Shown here in pieces: positions 1-15,100 of a DNA stretch of 64,000 bases (the first letter of the stretch is position 1; each line of letters begins with the position of its first letter). This DNA comes from Hymenolepis diminuta (taxonomy: Eukaryota > Platyhelminthes > Cestoda > Cyclophyllidea > Hymenolepididae): assembly GCA_900708905.1 (NCBI GenBank), contig CAADRB010000026.1:2484594-2548593 (forward strand), in the 5' to 3' direction. Under the pieces are notes generated by a model that saw only the letters and a list, made by a program, of their open reading frames with translations, was not told the origin of the DNA and made no database searches. The position numbers and the translations under genes were made by a program.

Positions 1-151
1 TGTCCAGTCAACTCCAAGTGAAAGTTTTGTAGAATGCTGGGTGACAAGGGTTTTCAACAATGTGCCTGGTGTTGGGAATCCTGTTCTCGAGATCCTAGTC
101 AGAAATGGAGAAGTTAATAATGACCAGCGGCTTTGGTTGGGTCCTAATGAG
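1..151 (+). CDS. Capicua-like exon 1 (partial at window edge)
   Basis: The frame starting at base 2 is open and ends GAG|GTTAGA at 151/152, phase 0. The peptide contains [11 protein letters not shown] and [10 protein letters not shown], a beta-strand-like pattern that continues in the next exon. A CAG at 5-7 could be the acceptor, which would start the exon at base 8, also in phase. The true start is not visible. Confidence 0.65.
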
Positions 152-3100
152 GTTAGACTTTGTATTTTCATCTATATATTTATATAACTCTAACGAAATA
201 CAATTATTAAAGTAGTGGATTAATAAGAAAGAGGAAGTGACTTGGTATTAATTATTTCGGTCTCTTTTGTTTCATATGTGAAAGAGCTTGTATAGTTATG
301 GTTTCGCTTAAAGCCTTTATAAAAGGTGAAATATTTGAATATGAAACAAAATACACGCAAACACTAAGGTTGTAAGTTAAAAGTTAAGGTTGTGGAACGT
401 TTACGTCTCTGTGTCTGCTCAGCGCTTATCTTCTGGAAGTTAATTTGAAAAATTGATCATTTCCATCTCGATATCCCTCTCATTTCGTCTCATTAGCATT
501 GGCAATGTGGTAATGAGAATTGGTTTTATTTTTTAAAAATCTATTTATAGGTTCAACCATTTACTAATATGTTGTAGTCTTCAGGAAAACTAAAAGCATG
601 AGAGAAAGGGTCGTATTTTTCGTCATATTAATTACATTCTTCCAACGTTTTATTGCTGCTATTATTGCTCTCGGTAAGGCAAAAAATTATAAACGGAATA
701 ATAAATTAATCCTATAACCTTTCCTTATCTTTTTTGATATTGTGAAGCATCTACAACTGAGATATTTATTCCATAATGTTAAGGTTATAGTAGACTTCCG
801 TAATGCAATATTATTTTTTTCAATAATTACATCCTATTTGATTCCCTATTTTCCACTGTTCTTAAGTCTTCATGACGTTCAAGATTATAATTTAGGATTT
901 TGCTTGGAGGAAGTTCGAACTTGGTATCTCATTCACTTTTATCAACTTTTGAAGTATTCTTATTCATCTCGTTACTTTTTTTGAATAAATATTAACGTAA
1001 TCACTAAATTTCCAACTAATCAGCTATTCGGTATAATATCAATCTAACTGCAGCATACTATAGTTTAGAAATTCAGCAACATGAATGATTAACCATACTA
1101 ATTTATAGATGCACTCTTCCTATCTCTGACGTTATCCAGTTCAAGAAGTACCGGTTTAATTATCTGAATTTGTCTAAATATTGCTTTCTTTTTTGATAAT
1201 TGCATATTCTACCTTAGTTATACGCTCTATCTATAGTGCTTAATTTACCCTATGAAATCACATACCAAAAAATGTAATTCTAAATAAACTGAATTAACAT
1301 TTTGTGTTCGTAATCAGTGTGTGAATAGCGCTGTCAACCACTTTGCCTGAAACTGTTCTTTATGATTTGCGCAACTGGAATCGTCTTAACCCTAAATATG
1401 CCTCAAAAGATCATTTCTGCGTCATTATCCTGTTCTTTTTTGTTTTTTTCCGTTTTATAACGTTATCACTGAGCATTCGATATCGTTATTTGCATCAATC
1501 AGATCGTTGCTCATAGGAAAATTCATTTCCCATTTCTTTTACTAACAGTGTCTTTCGGTGTTGATTTATTCGATCATAAAATATTTTTCTAGCTGTCTTG
1601 GGTCTTACTCATGGTTGCTTATCGAGTTAATTCAGTTTTCCATCTCCACTTCGTCCTGCGAAAAGCAGTCTCTTTTCATGCGTTATCGAACACTTGCATT
1701 TTCAGTTTTACTCTATTTAGTCATCATTTCAGTTTAATCGCTTCAAATTTGTCCCCTATTCCGTGAGTTTTATTACAAGTAATCCGCTACAGTCTCTCTT
1801 CTAAACATTGAAAGAACAATAACTTAGCAAGTTTTCCGTCTTGCGTCGACTATTTCTATCCTTTGTCCACTCTTTTGTAATATTTTCACAATGTCTGATT
1901 TATTTGATATCCATCACGTCTTAGCGTAGTCATACTTAATGCCCGTTATCTAAGAAGTTAGTTTCTTGGTCACCTGAAATGTAAAACATTTAGTTCTCGC
2001 GTGATCAAATTGTTCATGTGTATCTGTCTCTCCTTCCCTGTCACATTTCATGTGCACTTTATGAAGGCCACTGTTGCAATGCCATTCCATTACAGCTGAT
2101 ATTTAACCTTGCCCAGTTTATTTTCTAATGTTGACACCCTTGTGGTTCATTATCTGCTGGAATTGTGCAATGGCTTTTTTAGTTAAGAAATTCGATCTTG
2201 TTTCTATGGGTTAACATAGGACGTAAACACACTGTTATGAGGGTTCGATTAGACTCTCTCCCTTATATTTCGGAAGTTAAATTTGAAATACTTAATTGAA
2301 AAATAGAAATCCTAATGGCTAAATTTTCAATTCTCAGGAAGGACTGTTCTATCCAGTTCGAGTGGTGGAGCTTCGTTATAATCGTCATCCTCATCACGTT
2401 CTCTTCAAGGACCAAATTGGCTCCCTCTTGGCAGTTGGTGAATCCATGTCTGACGAGGCAGAAAACTTCCCAACTCCCCGAAGGGGTATGGTAATGGTTA
2501 ATGCACCTCCAGCTACCTCGTCAACTCCTCATCAGCCTTCCATTGCTGTGTGTTGGTCTTTCTCCATCTCTAATCTAGTGTGGATTGCTCCAGGAACTAG
2601 TGGAGCCTGCCTACAGCCTAACTCGACTGTTGGCATTCATACGGCCAATGTGATGCAATATGCAAGAGTTCTTAAATCCACGTTGACCTCTGAACAACTC
2701 GCTAGTACTGTGGACCATTTTAGAGGAAACCCAGATTCCGTGGTAAGTCTTGAAACACGTTATTCTGAGTCAGCTCTGCATGAAGGTATAATTTAAGTCA
2801 CATAGGTAGGACAGTAAGTTTACTAACTTCAAAGTTAGGGGGAATTATAACTATGCACGTTCTTGGAGTTCCGCCAAGGTTGAATATTTGAGATTCGTGG
2901 TTTCCGTGTTTGTTTCTCTGCCATACACGTAACATATTGGGAACTACGCATATGGACCCATACAGAACATATCTTAACTAACTCGTGCCTTAGTATATTG
3001 TGCAAAGTTTCAACTGTGGGAGGGAAAGGCCAGGGTTTACTTTGACCTTAATCCGGTTGTATGGACGTCACAATAGTCACCCCTGTTGTTTTCGAAAATC

Positions 3101-6100
3101 TGGACTTGGGTCTGTTGATTGACGTTTGTGTGCTTTTCATTTTAATTAGTGATATGTTTATAAGAGGGCAGAAGTTAATTATTGTTCTTGTGGATCCATA
3201 TGTTAATTTTGGATCGATTTATTGAAAAGAATTCGGCTCATATACTGACAATTAGATTCTGTATTGAAATAGTTTTTCATAAATCTTGGTACTTGCTTCG
3301 GCCAATTAATAAAGCAGACTTTGTTCTTGTACCAGACAACTAGACAGTTGGGATTATGTTTATTCAAATAGACATATTTTTACTTTGATTGGGAGTTTCA
3401 TTGAAGATTTTTTTAAAACTGCTGCAATAAATACTGAAATCGTTTTCTCTAACTATTTAATTTACCAGAATTGTCGAATGTCTGGTCGAGTACTTAAATC
3501 AAACTAAATACGGTACATTCTCTGTCTATTATTGAGATTATTCGAACAAAAATTTTTGAAATAGTTCACTCATTTTGTAAAATGAAGTTTTCGGGAAGAT
3601 GAGCTAGTTGGCTTAAAGCAATTGCGTACTCTTTGAACGCAAGTACTCCACGGAAATATTTAAGAATGGTTTTGGATACTTTGCGTACGCAAATATTAAG
3701 TCACATAATACTTTATTTTACACTTTAATTTCTACGTCTTTGTACAGATGTTGGATAACACATAAATCTGTTCATTTGTGGGGAAATATCTAAACACACG
3801 GGAGTAGAAGTGATGATTTAAAGTATTAAATGGAGGGAATGAAAACCATTAACATGAGGGTCTGTGAATTAGGAGAATTCCACTGAGCTCCAGGATTATC
3901 AGAATATTTACTTTCTCAATTTTAACTGTGAGGCTTATTTCGCTTTATCATCTTCGTACCGAAAGTACTGCTGACATGATTTCATATGGTTTCGCGGCCA
4001 TTTGATATTAATTTTACAAGGAATGACATTCGTACAGGAGTTTTCCTCCTCTTATTTTCTCTAAGGTTTGAAATCATTCCTAGATTGAGCGTTTAAACCT
4101 CTTAGAGTTCATTGCATTTGTATAACAATAATCTCTTATAGACCTGGTATATGTAATTAGTTTCGCTCTATTTCAATCTTCTTGCTGAAATTCTCCTATA
4201 ACTAAAGTCAGGATAGGCTTGTTAGTGTAACATTAAATCACCGTGGACATAATTTAGGCTACTATTGTAGTCATGTTTATGACTACAGTTGCTCAGACCG
4301 GATAAGAAGGCAGAAGACCGGTAGCTTAAACGATGGCTTTATGTAGCTGTAGATTATGGGATTGGTTGGCTGTGTGGTTTGTCGGTGATATTAGCATTGA
4401 GATTTCATTCCCAGGCATGAGCATAGAAGAACAGTAATCGAATAACTTAGTACCTGATAGGGGGATCTTTTCACAGAATTTAATGAAGTCTTCTTAGTGG
4501 CATGACCATATAACTATCAATTTATAAGATTCTATAGACCTCATTTTATTTTGTAAAGTCTCTTATTTCATATCTTGCACATTTGTAGATATTGCGGTTA
4601 GATCCATCGCACAGATTACATGTCGTCTTTCTCCGTCAGCCCGAATTTCTGGAACTGGGTCGTCAAGTAGTCATCTCCCGTAACAACGTCGCAAATATCG
4701 TCGGTATCGTCGCCGGCTTTGATCATGCAATCACTTTCTTCTCTTACGCAGATGCTCCACAATCTCCCCCATTAGGCTGTGCTTACACCACCTCTTCTCT
4801 TCCTGATGGTACTACAACACCATGGCACGATGTTTCTAACTCCTTCAATGAGGATACCTCCTTCGAAACCCTCCTCTCACAAGTCGGCATCGATCCGGAG
4901 GGTCCTAGAACGCATTTTATTGGTGAACCTCCACCACCCCCCGAATTAAGTGCCCAAGATGATTCTTCCACCTTGCGTCAGGCTAGAAAACGTCGTCAAC
5001 GAACGGCTAAGAAACGCAGGAAAGCGAATGCTCGCTTAGCTCTCATGGATTCGATGTCTTCTCTCCAGTCGTCTATTTGCACTCTGGATAGCTATAACAA
5101 TAGCTCTGTCCGTGGTCTGCAAGAGAGTGGATTAGTACCTGTAGACGGAAAAATTCAAAAGGAAGGCGATCAGGTGAAGGCTAATAAGGGAGGACATAAA
5201 CGTCGAAAGAAGAGGAAGCGAAAACAGAAGCATTGAGTGCTTTTTTCAACTCAGGTACAAATAGGAAACAATTAGAGGAGTTGCTGATGAAAAGAACTCA
5301 TTAACACTTTTATTTGTCCTATCTGATTTCTGTCTCATTATTAGTACTCCATAAACTATGGGTTGTATTTTAACTCTCCCGTCTTCGTTTTTTTTTTGGA
5401 ATAAATAATTTGATTCATTTGGAATACAGTCTTATTAATTTTTGAATCCGTATATTAACTTGGTACTTCTTTGAACTGGAAGTCGGCTATGTTAGCTGGC
5501 GATCTTTAAAAATCATACCAGTTTAAAAAAACCTTATTTAAAAGTAATTAAAGAATACAAATAATTAATGAACGACGGAAAACTCTTCCTTGATATTGTA
5601 TTTTGAATGAGCAGTGGAATGGAATTGAACTGTACATCAGAATAGAATACCAACGAATGCATAAATGTGGTTTGTACGCCACAGTTCGTATTTTAGCTGT
5701 TTATATCCAGAAGGGTGGAATGGAGGGGTAAGTGACGAACTAGTTTCAATCGGTATAAGTGGAGCCGGATATGCATTTGACGTAATTACATCCGCGCATA
5801 CTATTGAATATAGGAAATCAATACCAATACGATGCGATAACGCATGGAGAAAATTGTTCAGAGATTTAAGATATTGGTCTCCTAACTTATTCCTTAGCAG
5901 CAAATAAGCTAGGAAGGAGGTGGAGAATAAGTGTTCGGGGAGAACAAGGTAGTATCTATTTCCAAGTTTACAAATTTCAAAATGCATGCTAATTAAATTG
6001 TGTGACATAGATATGAAAGATGCCTGGAATAATATGTCAAAATTGTAAGAGTTTTGACAACTTGAGAGCATGTTGATTAATAGTTTGCCACAAGATCAAT

Positions 6101-9100
6101 GGGTGTCTCTGGGGGATACCAATTGTTTATTTCTTACTTCATATACTGTGGAAGTGTGTGTAATTGCATCATCCATGTACGATTAGGTATAAAAGCACTT
6201 CCTTTTTAGTATGGTTTTGATATCTATTTTCAAGATGATACATTGCAAAGATCTGAAATCAATATGGATCGATGACATTAGAGTTTGCTACATCAATCCG
6301 TTGTTGTTTCATCAAAATCTAAGTGACTGTCTACCGTCGCACCCTGCATTAAAGCCTTATCAAGATGTGCAGGTTTCAAACGATCCACGCATGTTATTTC
6401 TTATTTTATCCTGATCAGACCAAAATATTTTATCTGATTTTTTCCGTATACGGTGCTGTAGGTCATATGGCTACCTGAAGTAGTTTTCTTACAGTGTCAT
6501 TTCTGATAAACACATGTCCAGCTTCATTTTACTTACGGTTAATAAAATTTTCTGTATGAAGCCACAGATGGAGTTTTTTGTAGAAACAGTCGAATTCATA
6601 TTATAAGGTTATCAACTTTTTCATTGGGCTCAAATACCTATGACGAGATCAGTCGACCAGGAAGCCGTGGAGCTGTACCATAAACGAATTAAATTGGAGA
6701 TACTTTAAGATCTTCTTCTGTTAGTGCCAAGAAGAACAACGGGAATATTACTATATCAGTACCAAGGATTTAAAGAAGTCATCTCTTTGTGACATTAATT
6801 GACGATGTGTTCTTCCGATCATGTCATTAGACGCCGGGACCCCTTTCGTACTTCAGAACTTACACATAGCAGAGAAAATAGATTATTCAAATTGCTGTCC
6901 ACAATCAATAGTAATTTATTGAGGACAAACGTAGACCACTGTCCACCACAAAGTCAGACGCAAAGTGGTGTGTCAGAACTTTTGAAATGTCAACCTAATA
7001 TACCACTCAAAGCCTGTCGAGTACTTGGGAAGTTGTAGGTCAACCAGAAACGGAATGAATGGCGGCCTTCTAAGCTTAAGATCTTTTAGGAACCATCAAT
7101 CCAATATCTTCTTCTTATTCCTATTCCTCCCATGATTGTTATATAATGAATATTAATTATTCTTTCAACAAATCATGTAGTTATAATATTTTGGTTTTTT
7201 GATGTTATTTTTTTATTGGAGTTATATATTTGCATTTTAATAAATATGCTATATGTAAAAATAGTCATGTATGTGGGAATGAATTGTGAAATCTACGTTG
7301 AAAAAGAGAATGCATGGGCTATCAAGCAAGGACGTTAAGCCAGATGACAGGGTCATAGTCAATTAATTGTTGGAAATAACTGTAGGACAACTTTAAACTG
7401 TAACCTCATGTGAATGCTTTTTAATAAATGGTTTATAGCAAGGAGCACCATCTAGTGAAATCACTTAGACTAACTATCCAGATAGAAGATGCATTGAACT
7501 GAACAATTTTTTAAAACCCGTCGTCAATGTTTAGTGTGTTGCCTTATTTATGGAAAAGAAAATAGTTTCAGAGTGATGAATTAAATAAGTCCTCTTAGCC
7601 ACTTTATTCCAACAGCTTTAATCAATAAAACCCTTAAATTCTATGAGTTTCTTCAGATTTACCACATATTCCATAGACAGAGGTTAGAGTTGCTTCTTAA
7701 TACGAAGCAAAAAGTACCAATTTTAATTATAAGAAAACAACGAATCAAAAGAAACAGCAAAACAATCCAATAAGGATTGAAGGAAGGAGGTTGAATAGAA
7801 GTAGGGAATAAGATAATGACCTAAAAGGAATTCTACTTAATTTGAGATCTTGTTTCATCAGGCTATCCACTTCTTACTGAAGGTATAGTTCATTAAATCA
7901 AGGTTCAAATTTTAGTACTTGGCTCCTAGTAGGTTCATGCTCGCGATGATCAGTGCTTATTGGCTAAATGGAAATCTTAATAAATCATCCCTTCTAGCTT
8001 AAAGGACTTTAACACCAGAGGTGCATATTTGAAGTATTATGATGTGGGGTAAAACATGAATTTTCTAATTTGTGTTCCTTTTCTTCCCTCTAAAAGCACA
8101 ATCAATGCCAAAAATAAATAAAAAGAGGGCCGTGGGAACGTGAAATACTTCAACCTACTTTTATACCTTATTGCTGACTTAATTAGAATTTAAGTAAATA
8201 GGTTATTATTAAAACGTGGAAATTTAAACCCATACAAGGATAAATTTCAAACTAAACTTTCCACGCTCCTTATTACCTATTAAGAATTCACTTTCATTAA
8301 TTAAAGATGGACAAGATTTTTACCAAGTAAAGTGTCAAAATTATTTTAACACTTTGTTTAATTTGTATTCTCTTAGGAGAACTATAGAAAGAAAACGGTA
8401 GAAATCTATCAGCGGGGAATTACGCATCGTTGTCATTTAGTGTTTAAGTGATGACAAACTTACTCCAACTTGAGAGAATATGAGTATAAGAATGGCGATA
8501 AATGTTTGAAACGATTAAGACACAATGATGAATGCAATTAAAATGTTTTTTTTGAAACTGGATAATTAAATGAAAACAAAGAATTTTACTTATAAAAGAA
8601 GGCGATAACTTTAACCTTTACGTGTATAGAAAAGTCCTGATATCAAATTCAAAGAATAGCATGGATACGGTCTGTGTTTTCTTTAAAAGAATAAGGAACT
8701 AACATTCTTCTCCTTCAAATTAAATTGTCATTTTATTACCGATACAATACCGAATGTTTTGTCTCAAGTGGGATATTTGCCAAGGAATATATTCGATTCT
8801 CAATAAAATTTTACTAGTCAAAATCATGCCTTATTTCCTCATTAAAAACTATTGCTTAAGAGTTTAATTCAAACTTCCTAATTATATGTAAGTTTGACGA
8901 AAAATTGTATAAAATGATCTTATATTTCACCATATAATTAATTTCTATAGGGGGTGGTGTCGAATTACTTCTTCGACTGCCTCAATTTCATCATCGCCGT
9001 TTTGAAGCATTCTTAGCCCCAGAACGTGACAACATGATTAAAATCAGGAAACAGATGATGCAATCGAAAATTGTTTTATCAGTCATTAATTCGACTTCTT

Positions 9101-12100
9101 CATAATGAGTAATTTAGTAAGCTCTATTTGTCATGACGAAAATATAATTTTGAAAGTCGTCAAGCATTATCCTTGTCGAAATTGAAAGCTCAATTCCTAC
9201 TTTTCAATAAAATTCAATCTGCATATGAAGGGGCAGACAAGAGATTTGGAGAAAGCACTTTGTATTAGTTGTTTGTCCTCTCTATATTTAATCACATTAA
9301 AAAATGATATGGACATTTCGAAAATTTAAATCTTGCCGCCCTACTTCTTATTTGGCACTTAATATCTCTGCAAATGTTTTGCTTATTGAGGTGCCATTTA
9401 TTATTTCAAAGGTTCAACACCTCTCGCTATTTATCCAAAGACTGAGAGGATAGCTGCTTAGTTGAGTAGGTTAAAAGTTACAATACAAACAATGGTATTA
9501 ACTCAGATTGAAACGAAGAGAGTGGTACAAAAATACTAAAGTAAATGCAATTCCGTTAATAAAGTTACTTTAGTAGCCAGTCCAAATTAGTCTAGATATC
9601 CCCTTCTTTCTAGGACTAATGATCTTCTTAGGGCTAAAAGGACACAATAGTCTTTTGCGAGAGAAAAATCAAGAGATAAGTTGGGCGAAGTGTATATTGG
9701 ATGACTGCGCATAAATGGGAAGGGAAAGGAGGAAGGAGTAGGAAGAGGAATTGTGAAGAAAAGAGAAAGGCGTCAATACAGAGTGAAGACAGTCCGGGTT
9801 GTGGGAAACAGTTGAAATAAGGTATGGCAAGGTGGTTGATGGATTTTGCGTCCTTTCTTCATTGATAGTTACAGACAATAAGGGCGACAAGGATATGAGT
9901 TAATGGGTACAAAATACACTCACAGAGCGAACCCATGAGTCAGGTAGGCAGGTCTTTTATTGATCAAACAGACAGCGCATGGCAAGGATATGCAAGAGAT
10001 GCTAAATGATGATTGAAAATTGGAGATCTAATGCTAACGGATCGATAAAGAAAAGGAGATGACATTACTCTGCACTCGTAGATGCAAATCGATAAACACC
10101 AAAGTCAGCGTAAGTCACCAAGCCAAATGGAATGAATCACTGGGATCAAACAATCGAAAATTGAAATGATTTTACCGTAAATGTTTGGCTTGTCTCCCAA
10201 ACAAAGTGGCGGAAAATTAATCATAAGATAGACGAATCACTACAAACGTAGCTGTAAGTAAATCTTGATCTCCTGATAGTGTCTTGTAGTGCCATATATC
10301 ATCGTTATTGCAAATATAATGGAATGACAATATCGATGCATCATGGCCCAGTCACTTAACAAATTGGTTCCCTTCATTTTAAAATGTATAACCCCACTTC
10401 AAGTATATTCGAATGCCTGTAGAAAAGAAACCATTACTTCTTAGACGAAGAGCAATGACCTTAAGTGCCGAATTTCTGATTAAGTCTCACAAAGATAAGA
10501 GGGGTTAATAAGCCATATACTAGAACGTTACCTCCAGTCCCAGCACTTGACATAATTTTTGTTTATCTTCGTGAAACTTTTGTGGCGAATCATATTGAAG
10601 GCAGAAAACCTGTCAATATCTTGAAAACAGCGAAAATAGCAGTATAGTCTGTGCCCATTCGGTTTATAAATAGAGGGACAATAATTTTTCAGTACTGTCT
10701 ATTTCTAATTCCTATTCAGTATGTTCTCATGTTGCGTCATATGATACATTTCTTTCACCATAACCTATTTCATCATTAAAAAGTCATTATGAGAGCCTTA
10801 AAATTGGAAATTGATGATACCATCAGCCCATGTTGTGGGTGGGAATGGGTATTTTCAGACAAGTTCAAATAGGAGAGAAAGTTATCAGTAATTATTATTA
10901 GAATATACTATATACCTAAACACTAATCATACACTGAATACAATTTCTGCCTGTTCTTCGCATGGAGATTGGATTCAATTTTGCCAGCCGGGCATTCAGT
11001 AAAGTTAGAAAAGAAAATAATTTATAATCTTATCTAAAGTGAGTAATACAAAATATTACAATCGATCAAATGGACATCTTTGTATTAAACTTAGAAACAT
11101 TTATTAATGTCGAGTCAACAGGTCATAAACAGAAAGTAATCAAGAGAAGAGCTGCTTCCTCTCTGTTGGTTATTGTTCATGTTGAGTGAACTACAGTACC
11201 TGTGCACCCTGGCTCATTGGTCTACTGTTTCTGTTTTGCGTCCATGCATACATATCCTACAAGCACACAATGTCTCGCGCAGGATAAAACAGTCAGCGCC
11301 TCAAAGCCTAACCAACTGCCTGTCACAATCTGGATGGCCCCAGGTCAGAACTGACACTTTCATTTACTTTACAACACTGCCTATTTAACTCTGTCAAGTT
11401 AAGTGAGCTGCTTAATGTAATGTAAAATCAGTTTACTTTCTCGACCTAGAAGGAAAAAAACGAATTGAGGTGACAATACTGAACATCATAACTAAATAAT
11501 CGGTCAATAAGAACTGGATACCGTGGACAAGAGTTTGCCTAGCAATTCAGGTAACGAATCAGGAAATTTGAATTTTGAAAAGTGAATTTCTCGTTAAGTA
11601 AAAATTCTACAACCGAATCCAAAAACAAATGAATTAACCCCCTGATACCTCAACTTTACTCTCTGCATTTTTTTATATCCTTTTCCCTTAAAAGTTTATT
11701 AGACTTACGGTTAACCGACTTCAGCTGCTTTTTCACCTCTTTGCTGAAAGAGAGGATGTGTGTGCATAAATAAACCATATAGTTGGATCCATAACTCAGG
11801 ATCAAATCACTTACTCCGAAAATATACTGTGTAAATAAGCCACCAGTAAACTAATAAAATTCCCCAAGCCTGTCTTGCACTTTCAAAGGTCAGCTGAGTT
11901 ATTTACATATTGAATGCAATGCAAAATATTAAAACGACGATTTACAAACGCATATTCGAGTAGATACCAACGTAAAAATCTTGATTTACACACGAAATGA
12001 GTGAGAGTTTGCAATCCTTTATTTGATTTTTTAAATAATATCAGAGAGGGTTTTGCTAACGACATATTGCGCTTAATATAGCGGTGCCTGTAGTGCTCAA

Positions 12101-15100
12101 TTGGAATTCCAACAGAAAGTACTTTTAAAATTCTTGATAACTTCTTTTTGGAATTTTATGAAGTAGAAAAGGCTAACTTTTGGAGTATTTTAATTGAGAG
12201 TTTTTAATACACCATTAACAAATGGCAAAATTTATGACAATAAATACCAAAATAAGTCGCCCTTTATAAAGTTGCATAACACTCAGACCTCAGGAAGAAG
12301 AAGGGAAATTTAGCTCAAACGGCAGTTCTTCTATTATGGAAATGAACGTACTTACATTGGATTGGATATGTGACAGATAATTTGCTGCCTGGTTAGCCGG
12401 TTATTGCGGAGATGGATTCTTCGCAGGTGGTCTTACATATCCAGATGATCGTATTATTCCATCAATCAATAATCCTGTGCACGAAAGATGAGGCTTGAGA
12501 GTCTGTTTCGAGTACATCGAAAATATTCGAATAGGATTTCTAACAATTGGACATTGCTTGCTGCATCCTAAGCCAGATAGTAGAGGTCGTTTTTGTCTTT
12601 CCCTTGAAGATAGGAATCAATGGCAATTAATTCTAATGTCGTGGCACAAAGATCAGAGCTTTCCACTGCTTCTAAAATGCTCCAGTATTAAACTACTAAC
12701 AATAAAGACTGGAGTCTTCGCATATTTGCCTCCCCATATAGGACAAGAGTAATTCGTTGATACTACCTACGATGTTTTAAGCTAATCTTTATCTGTGATA
12801 CTGAACAATTCCACAAATTTTAATGTGTGATTTGCTGCTAAGCAAGACTTTCTATACATTACGAGTTTTCCTTACAACTTTAAAAAAGAACTTCCTGATA
12901 TAATAGCTATTATTAGTGAGATATACTCCGTCCCCAACTGCCAAATAAAAAGATCAGTTTTACTAACTAATTAAAAGTAGCAAGATTAAACATTGATTTG
13001 ACCAAATTCTCATTGAAAAGATAAAAGATATATATATATGAATGAAGCAAAATTATCGTGCCGCAGGGTGTACACGTAACTTCCAAAACGCCACCTTGAC
13101 AGGTTCAACTTAGCCGGCATTCAAGGGTTAATTTGCCGTCCGACTAAACGTGGTCACAAAAGAAACTGATCCATTCCTCTCCAGCAAACCACTGTGGAGT
13201 ACAAATAGTGACCAGAATTAAACAATTAAACTAGGTCGAAGATAACACGTTCGCCATGATTCCAGATGAGGCAAATGCAATAGAAATGTCAGTGAACACC
13301 AAGATTATAAGTGATGACAACAGTATCTACGCAGATAATTTAAAACAGTTATCTACTACCTAATAATTTAACCACGAACAGTGAAATGAATTAATAAAGT
13401 GATAAACTCCAAGCAAAGGAAACTCCAATCCGATTAAAGACATTCAAACTACGTTAAGATATAGGATTAATTAAATAACAATAATGTTAAAGAAAACCCA
13501 CATAGAGACTGTAAACCAAATTTCCAAGTAACAATGACCACTTCATTATTAGAATGGGGAACACGATTAAAATTAATACATACATGAACAGGATACAGGA
13601 AGATATAAAGAGCAATAGTAAACCAAATTGATTGAAATAATCTCTAATTCATTTATATGTCTGAACCAAATAGAAAAAGCAGCTATTTATAATAATGTCT
13701 ACTTTTAATATCTAAAAGATGAATTTATACAAAATGTGCAATAAAAATACAATTATTCTTTCTTGAGACCATCAGGCTTCTTGCCATGAATTTCCTCCGC
13801 CAGTTCAAGAAGCTGGCTTAATTGAGAATCATTAAACTTGTCCAGATCCTCCTCGCCAAGGTAATTTCCAATGGGAGGTGTGTCATCAGGTTCCTCTTCA
13901 CTATCTACCTTCGTAGACGATCGAATTTGCTTATTTAAATCCATAACATATCGCTAAATAAAATAATAATTTATTCATAAACAATACATGAAAAATCACA
14001 AACAGTGAGTATATAATCATAACGGTAAATCATGTATTGACGAATCTAAGCAAATAAACCCAAATTAGCAGTGGAATATGAGCCGACAAATAACAAAGAG
14101 CAAAATTAAAACAGATATATAAAAATAACATGTCACTCTTTGTGAAATAGGGGTAAAATAACTAAATAAACTCACGGTCCATTCCATCATGAAGGGTCCA
14201 ACATAAGACGGTTCACAATTTTTATGCCGCTTAAATTCATCCCTCACGTACTTGTCCCCTAACTCTCGTAGCTCAGGTGGTAGAGCTCTGTGTGTACGGA
14301 GAATTAGTTTGTAAAGAAACCGTACACGTTGAGCGTGCGTTAAGTTAGCCATTACAGGCTTCATTTCTTCAATCAGTTCACGAAAATTTTATAGAACAAA
14401 AAGGGCAGAATACTGTAGGCTAACCACAAACAAGGTCGAAAAAGGGTGTCTTTTCCGATTATTTACAAATAATTTAATGGCTGTAACAAAGAATCAATGG
14501 TAACTTTGTACGGTCCTTAAGAACCCAGCATTTTAAAGTATTAAAAAAAGGAAATGTCGGCCGTTATGTAGTGAATACTTATGCTTTATTTCAATGAAAT
14601 AATGTGAAAGAAACAGGAACTTGACGGAGAACTTTAAAAATCGACACTAATTTAATTATTTTATGCCAATCGTTCTAAAAAATGATCTATATAATTTATT
14701 ATGAAATGAGTCAACAATATGTAATTATCTGAGGTTTTACAAGTCGACACGAAATTCCCAATAAGTTAACATTTGGACTAGCTTATTTTGATCATTATTA
14801 TTAAATGATCGAGTACTAGAAGTTTTTTCACCAATATTGACATCAAAGTTTTTTGCTAGAAAAATTAAAAAATAAAATGAATAATGTTAAGTCTGAAATG
14901 TAGTTGTCAAATTCGAGGATAGCAACTCGATTGGTGGTCGTAATGTTTTTGTCTCGTTTTAAGTATTTGAAAACCTAAAATATAGAGCGTTCCACAATTT
15001 ATTCTACCTCCAAACCAGAAGTCTTTGCTTTTAATCAACCTTAGCAAACCGTGTTACTCAAATGACTTATTTAGTGCTTATTTCTATTAATATCATTAAA

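Noticed and set aside
742..984. 80-codon plus-strand open frame
   Set aside because: AT-driven composition, inside an intron, no ATG start in good context and no recognisable family.
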